Shown piece by piece: positions 7,894 through 16,533 of a stretch of DNA of 64,000 bases. The notes below the pieces were generated by a model. The model saw only the letters and a list, made by a program, of their open reading frames with translations. It ran no database searches and had not been told where the DNA came from. Each line of letters begins with the position of its first letter. The stretch's first letter is position 1. A program made the position numbers and the translations under genes. The stretch comes from Polyangiaceae bacterium (GTDB lineage Bacteria; Myxococcota_A; Polyangia; Polyangiales; Polyangiaceae), in assembly GCA_019637295.1 (NCBI GenBank), contig JAHBVX010000002.1:124001-188000 (forward strand), in the 5' to 3' direction.

Positions 7894-9735
7894 ATGTCCC
7901 AACCCCAGAACCGCTACAAGGCCGATCTGCGTGAGCTCGACTTCGTGCTGTTCGAGCAGTTCCGCCTCGGTGAGCTCCTGGGCACCGCGCCCTTCGAGGC
8001 CTGGGGCGAGGAAGAAGTGCGCATGACCCTCGCCGAGGTGTATCGCTTCGTCACCGAGGTGACCGGCCCGCTCAACGCCGTCGGCGACGTGGAGGGCTGC
8101 AAGCTCGTGGACGGCCAGGTGCGCACCCCCAAGGGGTTTCGCGAGGCCTGGCAGCGCGTCTACGAGTCGGGCTTCAAGAGCCTGGTGGTGCCCGAAGAGT
8201 TCGGCGGACAGAACGCTCCTCGCGCGCTCGCGGCGCTGGCGACCGAGCTGACCACCGGCTCGAACACGGCCTTCGAGATGTACCCGGGCCTGACCCTCGG
8301 CGCCGCGGATCTGATCGAGGCCTTCGGCACGCCTGAGCAGCGGGAGCGGTACTGCGCCAAGATGTTCGCCGGGGAGTGGGCCGGCACCATGTGCCTGACC
8401 GAGCCCGCCGCCGGCTCGGACGTGGGCAGCTCCGTTTGCCGCGCCAGCAAGAACCCCGACGGCACCTACACCATCACCGGCAGCAAGCTGTTCATCAGCG
8501 GCGGCGATCAGGACCTGACCGAGAACATCATCCACATGGTGCTCGCGCGAACCGAGGGCGCGCCGAAGGGCACTCGCGGCCTGTCCCTGTTCATCGTGCC
8601 CAAGCGTCGCATCGACGACGGCGGCAACAGCGGCGAGCCGAACGACGTCAAGTGCGTGTCCCTCGAGCACAAGATGGGGATCAACGGCTCCTCCACGGCG
8701 CTCCTGCAGTTCGGAGACGACGGTCGCTGCATCGGCGAGCTGTGCGGCAGCGACGAGCTGCAGGGCATCAAGCAGATGTTCAAGATGATGAACTACGCCC
8801 GCATCGGCGTGGGGCTCCAAGGCCTGGGCATCGCGAGCGCCGCGTACCTGGCCGCGCTCGAGTACGCCAAGGAGCGCAAGCAAGGCCCCAACATCAAGAA
8901 CTGGAAGGACGCCGACGCCCCGCGAGTCGCCATCATCGAGCACCCCAACGTTCGCCGTATGCTGCTGTCGATGAAGGCCGAGGTGGAGGGCATTCGCGCG
9001 CTTATCGTGAAGGCCGCGGTGCACCTCGATCGCGCCGCCACGTTGGCCGGCAAGAACGACGACGAGGCGCTCTATCACCAGGGTCAGGTGGAGCTGCTCA
9101 CGCCGCTCATCAAGTCCTACAGCTCCGACATGGCCTTCCGCGTCGCGGAGACGGCGATTCAGGTGCACGGCGGCGTGGGCTACACGCGCGACTACCCCGT
9201 GGAGCAGCACTGCCGGGACTCGAAGATCTTCAGCATCTACGAGGGCACCAACGGCATTCAGGCGCTCGATCTGGTCGCGCGCAAGCTCGGCCAGAACGGC
9301 GGGCAGAACATGCAGCGCTTCCTGGGAGACGTCGCCGCCTTCGTGGAGAAGAACAAGAGCCACGCCGTGCTAGGACCTGCGGTCGCGCTGCTCTCGGCCG
9401 CGCACGAGGCGGTGGGCCAGAGCACGATGCAGTTCATGGCTTGGTTCGGCGCCGGCGAGATGGAGCTCATCCCGCTGAACGCGAACCGCTTCTTGCTCAT
9501 GATGAGCCAGCTCACCGTGGGCTGGCTCTTGCTCGACGCTGCCGTCATCGCGCTCGAGAAGCAGAGCGCACTGCCCGCGGACGCGCCGGACCAGGCGTTC
9601 TACGCAGGCAAGCAGCACGCCGCGATCTTCTTCGCGAACCAGACGCTGTCGGCCATCCCCGGCTCGGCCCGGGCGCTGGCGGCGGGGGACAAGAGCGCGA
9701 TGCAGATCCCAGACGCGGCCTTCGCCACGGTGTGA
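7894..9735 (+). CDS. Acyl-CoA dehydrogenase, large DmdC-like subtype
   Basis: 613 residues, about 200 longer than classic acyl-CoA dehydrogenases. The ATG at 7894 has AGGAG at 7883-7887. The extra length is an N-terminal helical segment (about 1-60) and a C-terminal extension, as in the DmdC-like group (3-methylmercaptopropionyl-CoA dehydrogenase relatives). FAD/substrate signatures are MCLTEPAAGSDVG and TYTITGSKLFISGGD; IQVHGGVGYTRDYPVEQH and SIYEGTNGIQALDL carry the usual catalytic Glu in YEGT. It should introduce the alpha,beta double bond of an acyl-CoA, passing electrons to ETF. The true acyl group is unknown; DMSP-type sulphur substrates should not be assumed. It appears monocistronic and ends in a hairpin terminator. 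Confidence 0.9.
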   Translation: MSQPQNRYKADLRELDFVLFEQFRLGELLGTAPFEAWGEEEVRMTLAEVYRFVTEVTGPLNAVGDVEGCKLVDGQVRTPKGFREAWQRVYESGFKSLVVPEEFGGQNAPRALAALATELTTGSNTAFEMYPGLTLGAADLIEAFGTPEQRERYCAKMFAGEWAGTMCLTEPAAGSDVGSSVCRASKNPDGTYTITGSKLFISGGDQDLTENIIHMVLARTEGAPKGTRGLSLFIVPKRRIDDGGNSGEPNDVKCVSLEHKMGINGSSTALLQFGDDGRCIGELCGSDELQGIKQMFKMMNYARIGVGLQGLGIASAAYLAALEYAKERKQGPNIKNWKDADAPRVAIIEHPNVRRMLLSMKAEVEGIRALIVKAAVHLDRAATLAGKNDDEALYHQGQVELLTPLIKSYSSDMAFRVAETAIQVHGGVGYTRDYPVEQHCRDSKIFSIYEGTNGIQALDLVARKLGQNGGQNMQRFLGDVAAFVEKNKSHAVLGPAVALLSAAHEAVGQSTMQFMAWFGAGEMELIPLNANRFLLMMSQLTVGWLLLDAAVIALEKQSALPADAPDQAFYAGKQHAAIFFANQTLSAIPGSARALAAGDKSAMQIPDAAFATV

Positions 9736-9744
9736 GCCGCGCTC

Positions 9745-9777
9745 AAGAGCTGTCGAATAATCGACAGCTCTTTCATT
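9745..9777 (+). terminator. Rho-independent terminator after the acyl-CoA dehydrogenase
   Basis: AAGAGCTGTCGA (9745-9756) and TCGACAGCTCTT (9761-9772) form a perfect 12-bp stem around ATAA, followed by a T-rich tail. It begins 9 bases after the stop at 9735. It lies between convergent genes, and the A-run on its other side means it could also stop transcripts arriving from the minus-strand lipoprotein operon. Confidence 0.88.
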
Positions 9778-9889
9778 CTTTCACCGGGGAGGCACGCGCC
9801 TCCCCGCCCCGCCGAAGTGAATTCGTCGGGGCCCCACCCCACGCGGGCCGGCTCCGCCGGCGCGAACTGGGTCATTTCCTGACAGCCCT

Positions 9890-10672
9890 TCACTCCAGGA
9901 GCAGGGTGCACTCGCCGACTCCCTCGGGGTTGCGCGCGAAGTGGACGCACACGCCCTCGCCGACAGGGCAGGCCGGCAGGCCTCCCTCCACGGCGCGACA
10001 CAAGCGGCGGCAGGCACCGCCCACGCAGGACGCGCCGGCCACGCAGCGCAGGGTGCTCGAGCACGCCTGCCCAATGGCGACGTCTCCGGACGGAGCGCAG
10101 GCGACGTTGCCGATCGGATCGACGATCTGACAGGTGCGCCCGGGCTCGCTGGCGCATGCCTGCGCGTCGAACAAATCACAGGTACCCACGGGCGCGCACA
10201 GATCGGCGCCCGCGTACTTGGCTTGCGCCGGATCGGTGCTGCCCGCGGGCAGCAAGAACAGCTCTTGGATGCAGCTCTGCCCGGCGGGGCACGCCGACCA
10301 GTCGCCACCGCAACACAGCTTCCGACACACGCCCGGGGCGCCACCCGTGAGTCCCACGCAGAACGCGCCGCGCTCGCAGTCGTTCCAGCCCGTACACGCC
10401 TGACCAGGCGCCGCGGCGCCGGCGCTCTGACACGCCGGAGGCCACGCTCCGCTGCCAGGCGGAGTCGTCGTGGGTAGGCAGCTGCCGCCCGACGGGCAGT
10501 CTTGCGCCTGGTAGTTGCACTCACCGGGCTGACAGAGCAGCTCGCCATCCGGGGGATCCGGCTTCACGCCACCGCCGTCGAACACGGTCGGACCAGAGTC
10601 GGGTCGCGCCTCGTCCGCGGGTGTCGAGCCACAGCCCGCGGCCAGCAGCAGAGCCAGGGCAAGGGTCTTCAT
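9890..10672 (-). CDS. Cysteine-rich lipoprotein of unknown function
   Basis: 260 residues. MKTLALALLLAAGCGS is a short signal with lipobox AAGC. The mature protein holds over 20 Cys in short clusters such as CQPGECNYQAQDCPSGGSC, CRKLCCGGDWSACPAGQSC and CVGGACRRLCRA. This spacing resembles the small disulphide modules found in many myxobacterial surface proteins. No catalytic motif seen. It is the last gene of a minus-strand run starting at 14864, 9 bp after the gene before it. The disulphides imply folding outside the cytoplasm. Confidence 0.78.
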   Translation of the reverse strand: MKTLALALLLAAGCGSTPADEARPDSGPTVFDGGGVKPDPPDGELLCQPGECNYQAQDCPSGGSCLPTTTPPGSGAWPPACQSAGAAAPGQACTGWNDCERGAFCVGLTGGAPGVCRKLCCGGDWSACPAGQSCIQELFLLPAGSTDPAQAKYAGADLCAPVGTCDLFDAQACASEPGRTCQIVDPIGNVACAPSGDVAIGQACSSTLRCVAGASCVGGACRRLCRAVEGGLPACPVGEGVCVHFARNPEGVGECTLLLE

Positions 10673-10681
10673 GGGCCAGCG

Positions 10682-11509
10682 TCAGTAGTGGAACTTGACG
10701 GAGTAGGAGGTGCACTGATCCGCCGGACCTTGATCCATCCGGATGTAGACCGTCGAGCCGTCGTTGCTGCCGCTGCAGTCGGGGGTCGCCTTCAGCGTGC
10801 CGCCGCTCGGGATGCAGCAGCCCTTGCGCCCATCGGGGCTCGTGGCCTGCGTCGCCGGTGAGGCGCAGGCCACGGCGACGCCTGGGCACTCGAAGAACGC
10901 ACACAGCCGGGCCTGCGTGGTCGTCTCGAAGGACGGATCGACCACGCAGCCAGCCACGTCGCTGGCGACCACGCGATAGAAATCCACGTCCGTCGCGCCG
11001 TCGAGCTTGGCCACGACGGTCTTGCCGGTGCTGTCGCAGTCGGTCATGGCGCCGAGATCCGTCGCCGTGGCCTCGGTCTCGTTGGGCTCGAAGCCGATGT
11101 CCAGACACGAGCTGCCCCCCGTCCCGCCGCCGGTGCCACCGCTGGGGGCGCCGCCGGTTCCGCCGCTCGACGTGCCGCCGCTCGACGTGCCGCCGCTCGA
11201 CGTGCCGCCGCTCGAGGTGCCGCCGCTCGAGGTGCCGCCGCTCGACGTGCCGCCGCTCGACGTGCCGCCGGCGCCCGAGCCCGCAGCCCCCGCGCTCCCG
11301 GCCGACCCAGCCACCAGGCACGAGAGGCCGTCGGCGCTGCACACCGGGTGACTGGCTGGGCAGCAGCCGAGCAGCGAGCCGGACCCGCTCAGGCAGGCAT
11401 TCGGCGACTCGGACGGACACGACGAGGTGCCGCCACCGACGTCGTCCCCCGAACCACAGGCTGCGGCGAGTCCGAGGGCGGCAAGAAGCAGGAGCGTTCG
11501 CGTCATCAT
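10682..11509 (-). CDS. Lipoprotein with Gly-Thr-Ser repeat linker
   Basis: 275 residues. The signal MMTRTLLLLAALGLAAACGS ends in lipobox AAAC. A Cys-bearing segment (CPSESPNACLSGSGSLLGCC) precedes a linker of seven GGTSS units encoded by a 15-bp tandem repeat. The C-terminal half begins LDIGFEPNETEATATDLG and continues DVDFYRVVASDVAGCV; this pattern (PNE.., then D.D.Y/F) resembles the pre-peptidase C-terminal type beta-sandwich of secreted proteins. No enzymatic domain is present. Its ATG overlaps the upstream gene's TGA by four bases (ATGA), so translation is probably coupled. Confidence 0.78.
   Translation of the reverse strand: MMTRTLLLLAALGLAAACGSGDDVGGGTSSCPSESPNACLSGSGSLLGCCPASHPVCSADGLSCLVAGSAGSAGAAGSGAGGTSSGGTSSGGTSSGGTSSGGTSSGGTSSGGTSSGGTGGAPSGGTGGGTGGSSCLDIGFEPNETEATATDLGAMTDCDSTGKTVVAKLDGATDVDFYRVVASDVAGCVVDPSFETTTQARLCAFFECPGVAVACASPATQATSPDGRKGCCIPSGGTLKATPDCSGSNDGSTVYIRMDQGPADQCTSYSVKFHY
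11161..11265. repeat. Seven tandem 15-bp units encoding GGTSS
   Basis: Seven adjacent copies of CGCCGCTCGACGTGC; copies four and five differ by one base (GAGGTGC). The array is in frame in the lipoprotein at 10682-11509 and encodes its flexible linker. Such arrays change copy number easily, so linker length may differ between strains. Confidence 0.9.
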
Positions 11510-12702
11510 AGGGCCGGCGGAAAGAGGGTCGAGTCGAGCTTGGGTTTGGTCGCAGCGCTAGCCATGGACACGAAGCCGCTGCCTTGATTGATCTCGATCT
11601 GGATGGGCTTCAGGGCCGTCGAGCAGCGCAGCACCATGAACTCGGCGGCCAGATCGCCGCCGGGGAAGATCGCGCTGGGCGCGTCGGGCGTGAGGTCCGC
11701 CGGGATGTGACCGTGCACCTCGAGGAAGACGTCGCTGGTCGCAGCGCTGCCGACCCCAGGTCCGAGGAACGCCCAGATGGCGTCGGTCACCTCGTCGTTC
11801 TGCTCCCGCAGCCCGAGTGAGCCACCCGCGTGCGTGATGGTGCCCGTGTACAGCACGATGAAGTTGAACTGATCCGAGAGCAGCGTCCCTCCGAGCGTGT
11901 TCATGCCCGGGATGTCCGTCACGGCGAACTGATTGGCGTTGGTGGGATCGATCCAAGACGCGAGGGGCACGCCGGCGACGATGTCCTCGCCGAGCGCCAG
12001 CTCGGTGCTCTTGGCGCGCGCGAAGTTCCAGATCACCGAGCGATCCGGGCCCGAGACGACGCTCTTCTCGCAGAACGCCCCCGCCATGGCGCCGCCGTTG
12101 GCGAACACGCGCACGATCGCGGTCAGGCCGCTGGTGGGCGCGGGCCACGCGCCCTCGGTGTAGGTCTCGGTCCCTGCGCTCGTGACGACCTGCAGGGTGC
12201 GCGGGCTGCCGGCCGTCACCGTGAGCGAGTACGACTCCTGCTTGCCGTTGTCCGGATCCACGGGCCACCCCGCCGGTACGGTGAGCGTGGTGTTCACGGT
12301 CTGGTCGTCGCCCTGCACTTGCATGATGCGTAGGCGGCGCCGGCGCGCAGGACCGTACGGATTTCGAGTCTCTGCCCAGAGCAGCGAGCCCGCGTCGAAC
12401 TCGAGCTGGATCGCCCGCTGCTTGCCCTCGCGGGTCTGCAGCCCGCTCCAGACGCTCGTACCCAGCGCGGCGAGCAGCGCGCTCTGAGTGCTGCCGCCGG
12501 TCCCGCCGGTGGCGGCCACACCGCCGCTGCCGCCGCCCGCGAGCCCGCCGGTGCCGCCGGTCCCGCCTGCGCCAGCTCCCGCTTGGCCTCCGCCTCCCGC
12601 CGCGCCCGCCGCGGCGCCGTACCCGCCACCGCCGCCGTCGTCGCCGCAGGCGCTCACCAGCGAGCACGCCAGCACCACCGCGAGCCAGTCCGTTCGCTTC
12701 AT
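11506..12702 (-). CDS. Lipoprotein of unknown function with Gly-rich linker
   Basis: 398 residues from ATG 12702, which has GAGGTGAGG eight bases upstream; a GTG at 12708 would instead overlap the previous stop. The signal ends VSACGDD (lipobox VSAC). Residues about 25-60 are Gly/Ala/Thr-rich. The remaining 330 residues are not recognised; they contain beta-type stretches such as GVPLASWIDPTNANQFAVTD, FIVLYTGTITHAGGSLGL and ADLTPDAPSAIFPGGDLAA, which would suit a beta-sandwich or ligand-binding fold. Position inside an exported-protein operon suggests a surface role. Confidence 0.72.
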   Translation of the reverse strand: MKRTDWLAVVLACSLVSACGDDGGGGGYGAAAGAAGGGGQAGAGAGGTGGTGGLAGGGSGGVAATGGTGGSTQSALLAALGTSVWSGLQTREGKQRAIQLEFDAGSLLWAETRNPYGPARRRRLRIMQVQGDDQTVNTTLTVPAGWPVDPDNGKQESYSLTVTAGSPRTLQVVTSAGTETYTEGAWPAPTSGLTAIVRVFANGGAMAGAFCEKSVVSGPDRSVIWNFARAKSTELALGEDIVAGVPLASWIDPTNANQFAVTDIPGMNTLGGTLLSDQFNFIVLYTGTITHAGGSLGLREQNDEVTDAIWAFLGPGVGSAATSDVFLEVHGHIPADLTPDAPSAIFPGGDLAAEFMVLRCSTALKPIQIEINQGSGFVSMASAATKPKLDSTLFPPAL

Positions 12703-12704
12703 GA

Positions 12705-14864
12705 TCACGCCTCACCTCTCGACCGACGACGCCCGAGCGCGAGCGCGAGCGCGAGCAGCGCCCACGCGAGCGAGCCCGTGCCCGAGCCGCGCGCGCTGCG
12801 ACATCCGCAGCCACCGTCATCTCCGCTCCCGGTCTGGGACGGCAGCGTGGAACCCACTCCACCCGAACCGCTGCCCCCGGTGCCGAGCCCCGGTGGCGGC
12901 TTCGGCAAACCGGCGATCTCGATGCCCACGCAGGTGGCGGGAGTGGCCCCGAGCTCGGGCGGGTGCGCGCGACTCAAGGTGCCGCGATGCGCCGGATCCG
13001 CGACGAGCGAAACCAAGTCCGTGAGCTGACAGCTCTGAGTCGTGGGGCTCGACGCGAACGACGCGAGCGAGCCGTCGTGGCACTCCACCGGGCTGTCCTC
13101 GGACGCGGTGGACGTGAAGGTGGTGCCATCCGACAGCCGCACGCTGAGCGCGCCGGCCACGTCGATTCCGAGGGGGAACACCGCGTCCCGGAGGTAGGGG
13201 CACACGCCGACCTGCATCCAAGACACCACGTAGGACGCGTCGAACGTCGCCGGACCGATGCCGATCGGATCCTCGCCCACCGGCAGCACCGAGCGCGAGT
13301 CCGCCATGGCCACCAGCGCGACGTTGACCGAGTGGCCGAACAGGCCGCTGTCGAGCACGTAGTCGAGGGCCGTACCGGCGGCTCCCGCCGGCGCCGCGGC
13401 CAAGAGGCGCGCCTCGAACTCGCTCTTCGCCGACGGGTAGGCGAGCTTGTACTGCTCGACCAGCTCGCCGATGAACGCCTGGGCTTGATCGATGGCGTAC
13501 TGCTTGACCGCGTCTTTGATGGGCGCGATGACGGGATCGAGCAACGCGGCGATCAGGTTCGGAATGCTCACGTTCACCCCCACGGCGTTGAGCGCGTTCT
13601 GCAGCGAGATGAGCCAGTCCGGGACGACGGCCTGAGTGAGCGTCGTGTAGTCGATGTTGGTCAGGTCGTTGCCCCAGGTGGTGAGCGGCGCGAACGCCTG
13701 GGCGACGTCGGCCTTGCTCACCGCGAAGCCGTCGCTGTCCGCGGTGATGGGCTCATTCAGTTTGTCGGACAGGTTCTCGACCGTGTCCAGATACGCCGGC
13801 GTGAAGCGCGCGAGGTCGAGCGCGAGCTCGTCGCTCAGCTTGTCGAACGCCGACGGCAAGGGGTTGTTGCCCGCGTCGAAGCGCGGCGCGAGCAGGGCCA
13901 CGTACACCTTGTACTTGGCGTACAATGACGCGCAGGTCGCCGAGCACGCGGTCTGGTCGTCGGACGTACCGAGCTGTCCGTCCGAGCCCGCCGTCACACC
14001 GAGCGTCGCGCCGTCCGCGGTGGCCGGATTCTGCAGGTCCTTGATGGTCTGCTCGATGCTGGCGCGCAGCGCCACTCGGCTCTGATCGATCTCGCTCAGG
14101 TAGATCGGCGTGAGCACGAGGTGCTCCGCCGGCGCGATGTCCGCGCTCTGCAGGATGGTCACCAGGGAGGCCGACGGATTGGCCGCCTTGGCCGCGTCGA
14201 GCTTGCCCTTGGCGTGGTGCGCCACCAGCTTCCACAAGGGGCTGTCGAGGTTGAAGTAGGCGCGCTGCACGAAGCTCTTCGGGATGACGTGGGCCAGCTT
14301 GCCCGTCGTGAAGGCGTCGGGCTTCGCAGTCAGGATCGCGTTCTGGATCATCGTCTCCGCGGTGATGTGCCGGGTGACGTTGTCCAGCGAGAAGGCGCGG
14401 TTGCTCGTGACCGGGTTGAGGGTGAACGTCTCTCCGGTCAAGAAGTTCACGTAGTGATGCGCGACCGCGTCGGTGGAGCCATGCAAGAAGCACCCGAGCG
14501 CATACGCCCGCTCGGCGGGCAGCAGCGCCGCCTCGTACAAGAGCTGGCACTGCTCGAAGGGTCGCTGGCCGATCGCGTGCGACGGATCCGTCATGCCGGG
14601 GAACGCGGTGTTATCCGGTCCCACGGCGCCCGCGCGAAACTCGAGCGGATGATTCACGATGGCGTCGGCGTCCTGCGCGGAGAACTGCACCGCGTGAGCG
14701 CCGAAGCGCAGCGCCGCCGCCTGACCGCCGCCGGCGATGATGGCGTCGCGCACCTCGTTCGCCAGCGCGATGTGCACGCGCGTGCTGAAGGCGGCCGCGG
14801 GCGAGCTGACCGCCAAGAGCGCGCCCGTAGCCAGTGCCGCCCCAACCGTCCGCCTGAGCCTCAT
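12705..14864 (-). CDS. Zinc-dependent phospholipase C-like protein with MYXO-CTERM tail
   Basis: 719 residues from ATG 14864; the open frame extends further upstream but only this start gives a signal peptide (ALATGALLAVSSPAAAFS) followed by FSTRVHIALANEV, the usual mature beginning of the bacterial zinc-dependent PLC-like family. HAVQFSAQDADAIVNHP and GCFLHGSTDAVAHHYVNF supply the His/Asp residues expected of the zinc cluster. The middle, to about residue 630, is mostly helical and unrecognised. The C-terminus has GCGCRSARG, a hydrophobic helix and GRRRSRGEA: the myxobacterial sorting tail. It is probably anchored to or released from the cell surface. First gene of a minus-strand unit with three lipoproteins; the next ATG lies 2 bp after its stop. 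Confidence 0.82.
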   Translation of the reverse strand: MRLRRTVGAALATGALLAVSSPAAAFSTRVHIALANEVRDAIIAGGGQAAALRFGAHAVQFSAQDADAIVNHPLEFRAGAVGPDNTAFPGMTDPSHAIGQRPFEQCQLLYEAALLPAERAYALGCFLHGSTDAVAHHYVNFLTGETFTLNPVTSNRAFSLDNVTRHITAETMIQNAILTAKPDAFTTGKLAHVIPKSFVQRAYFNLDSPLWKLVAHHAKGKLDAAKAANPSASLVTILQSADIAPAEHLVLTPIYLSEIDQSRVALRASIEQTIKDLQNPATADGATLGVTAGSDGQLGTSDDQTACSATCASLYAKYKVYVALLAPRFDAGNNPLPSAFDKLSDELALDLARFTPAYLDTVENLSDKLNEPITADSDGFAVSKADVAQAFAPLTTWGNDLTNIDYTTLTQAVVPDWLISLQNALNAVGVNVSIPNLIAALLDPVIAPIKDAVKQYAIDQAQAFIGELVEQYKLAYPSAKSEFEARLLAAAPAGAAGTALDYVLDSGLFGHSVNVALVAMADSRSVLPVGEDPIGIGPATFDASYVVSWMQVGVCPYLRDAVFPLGIDVAGALSVRLSDGTTFTSTASEDSPVECHDGSLASFASSPTTQSCQLTDLVSLVADPAHRGTLSRAHPPELGATPATCVGIEIAGLPKPPPGLGTGGSGSGGVGSTLPSQTGSGDDGGCGCRSARGSGTGSLAWALLALALALGRRRSRGEA

Positions 14865-14962
14865 TGCTCGGCAGTGTAACAAAGCCCGAAGCGCGAGGCC
14901 CGCAATCGCCCGGATCCGTGAGGTTTGTGCGCCGGGGCGCGCCGGGGTATGCGATCGGAACC

Positions 14963-15520
14963 ATGCGATTCGCCATTCTCCTGGGCCCGATCTTGCTGTG
15001 CCTCGTGAGCTGTGGAGGCTCCGCGCCGCCGCCCGAAGCGCCCCCGCCGGTGGAGCCACCCACGGCGCCGCCGCCCCCACCCGAGCCGGTGGACACGACC
15101 GAGCCGCCGGAGCCGCCGGACGAGCCGCCGCCCCCGCCGCCCGAGCGCGTCAAGTCCACCTCGACGATCGGCGGGACGAGCATCACCGAGGTGACCGGCG
15201 AGGAGATCGTCGCGGCGCTGCAGAAGCTCGGTTGGGCCCCGGAGAACGTCGCCATCACCGGCGGCACCGTCGGCAAGTACGAGAACCTGCGCATGGGCAT
15301 CGCCACCGCCAAGCTGGTCGGGCACCTCGAGATCGTTCGTCCCGCGGCCGAGCCCACCGGCAGCAGCGCCAGCATGATGCCACCGAAGGATCAGAAGGCC
15401 ATGCACGAGAGCACCGCAGCGGTGTACCTCGACCCGACCGCGGACGTGGTCATCATCATCGTGGTCGAAGGCAAGCAAGCCGAGGCCAAGAAGCTCTTGG
15501 ACAAGTTGGTCAAGAAGTAG
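14963..15520 (+). CDS. Proline-rich lipoprotein of unknown function
   Basis: 185 residues from ATG 14963, the start that gives a signal ending LVSCGGS (lipobox LVSC). Residues about 20-60 are Pro/Glu-rich, a likely wall-spanning spacer. The C-terminal part (TSITEVTGEEIVAALQKLG, then VAITGGTVGKYENLRMGIAT) reads as a small alpha/beta domain ending VDPTADVV-type strands and a Lys-rich helix. No recognised motif. It starts 98 bp from the divergent PLC-like gene, and the zinc-ribbon protein follows after 24 bp, suggesting an operon. Confidence 0.75.
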   Translation: MRFAILLGPILLCLVSCGGSAPPPEAPPPVEPPTAPPPPPEPVDTTEPPEPPDEPPPPPPERVKSTSTIGGTSITEVTGEEIVAALQKLGWAPENVAITGGTVGKYENLRMGIATAKLVGHLEIVRPAAEPTGSSASMMPPKDQKAMHESTAAVYLDPTADVVIIIVVEGKQAEAKKLLDKLVKK

Positions 15521-15544
15521 CCAACAGCCCACGCGAGGTGGACC

Positions 15545-16528
15545 GTGGACGAGAAGGTATACGAGATGCTCTGGGACTGCCGCTACTGCGGCACCCAGAA
15601 GCTCCTGGGCAAGACGCACCGCCACTGCCCGAGCTGCGGAGCGCCGCAGGAGAACGCTCCCCGCTATTTTCCGCCGGACGAAGAGAAGGTCGCCGTCCAA
15701 GATCATCAGTTCTTCGGCGCCGACCTGGTGTGTCCGCACTGCACGGAGAACCAGAGCCGTCGCTCGAAGCACTGCGGAGCGTGCGGCGGACCGCTCGAGG
15801 GCGCCGCCGAGGTAGCCCGTCGCGCCGACGTACTCAGCGGCGGCGCGACGCCCCCGCCGGCCGCGAAGAAGTCGAACGCCGGTAAGATCATCGCTGCCGT
15901 GTTGCTGCTGGGGTTGCTCGGCGCCGTCGCACTGGCGTTGGTGTTCTTCTTGTGGAAGCGGGACGCCGCGTTCGAGGTCGCCGAGCAGACCTGGGAGCGC
16001 AGCATCGCGGTCGAGCGGTATGGCCCGGTGGAGGACAAGGCCTGGTGCGACGAGCTGCCGAGCGGAGCCGAGGTGATCTCACGCAGCAAAGCCAAGCGCT
16101 CCACGCAGAAGGTCGAAGACGGCGAAGACTGCAAGACCCGCAAGGTGGACAACGGCGACGGAACCTACACGGAGAAGCAGGAGTGTACCCCTCGCTACAA
16201 GGACGAGGCGGTGATGGACGACGAGTGCAAGATCCGCGTCAAGCGCTGGTCCGTCGTGCGTACGGAGAAGAGCCAGGGGCCCGGCGACCAAGCGCCAACC
16301 TGGCCCGAGGTGCGGCTAGCGAAGGAGGGCGACTGCGAGGGCTGCGAGCGTGAGGGGGAGCGCAAGGAGACCTACCGCGTCGTGCTGGCATCTTCGGGCA
16401 GCAGCGAGCACTCGGAGTGCGAGGTCGACCCCAGCCGCTTCTCGCGCCTCGGTCCCAAGACGCGGGTCAAGGGCCAGGTTCGCGCGCTCGGGGGTGGAGT
16501 CGTGTGCGACAGCCTGACGCCAGAGTGA
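15545..16528 (+). CDS. Double zinc-ribbon, single-membrane-span protein; paralogue of 60784-62022
   Basis: 327 residues from GTG 15545, with GAGGTGG just upstream. Two Cys4 ribbons lie at the N-terminus: C-RY-C...C-PS-C (about 12-36) and C-PH-C...C-GA-C (about 63-81). After a Pro/Ala linker comes one membrane span (IIAAVLLLGLLGAVALALVF, near 118-137) and an ectodomain of about 185 residues. The ectodomain begins WERSIAVERYGPV and contains NGDGTYTEKQECTPRYKDEA and VKRWSVVRT. The layout matches uncharacterised zinc-ribbon membrane proteins in many bacteria. Ribbons cytoplasmic, ectodomain outside is inferred. The close copy at 60784-62022 has the same order of parts. Role unknown; signal sensing or scaffolding is possible. 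Confidence 0.78.
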   Translation: MDEKVYEMLWDCRYCGTQKLLGKTHRHCPSCGAPQENAPRYFPPDEEKVAVQDHQFFGADLVCPHCTENQSRRSKHCGACGGPLEGAAEVARRADVLSGGATPPPAAKKSNAGKIIAAVLLLGLLGAVALALVFFLWKRDAAFEVAEQTWERSIAVERYGPVEDKAWCDELPSGAEVISRSKAKRSTQKVEDGEDCKTRKVDNGDGTYTEKQECTPRYKDEAVMDDECKIRVKRWSVVRTEKSQGPGDQAPTWPEVRLAKEGDCEGCEREGERKETYRVVLASSGSSEHSECEVDPSRFSRLGPKTRVKGQVRALGGGVVCDSLTPE

Positions 16529-16533
16529 GCAAC

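Noticed and set aside
11161-11265. 15-bp tandem array as a CRISPR
   Set aside because: Units are adjacent with no spacers and encode a regular peptide linker in frame.
12488-13024. Plus-strand Pro-rich frame
   Set aside because: It is the complement of the Gly-rich linker of the lipoprotein at 11506-12702 and continues over the PLC-like gene.
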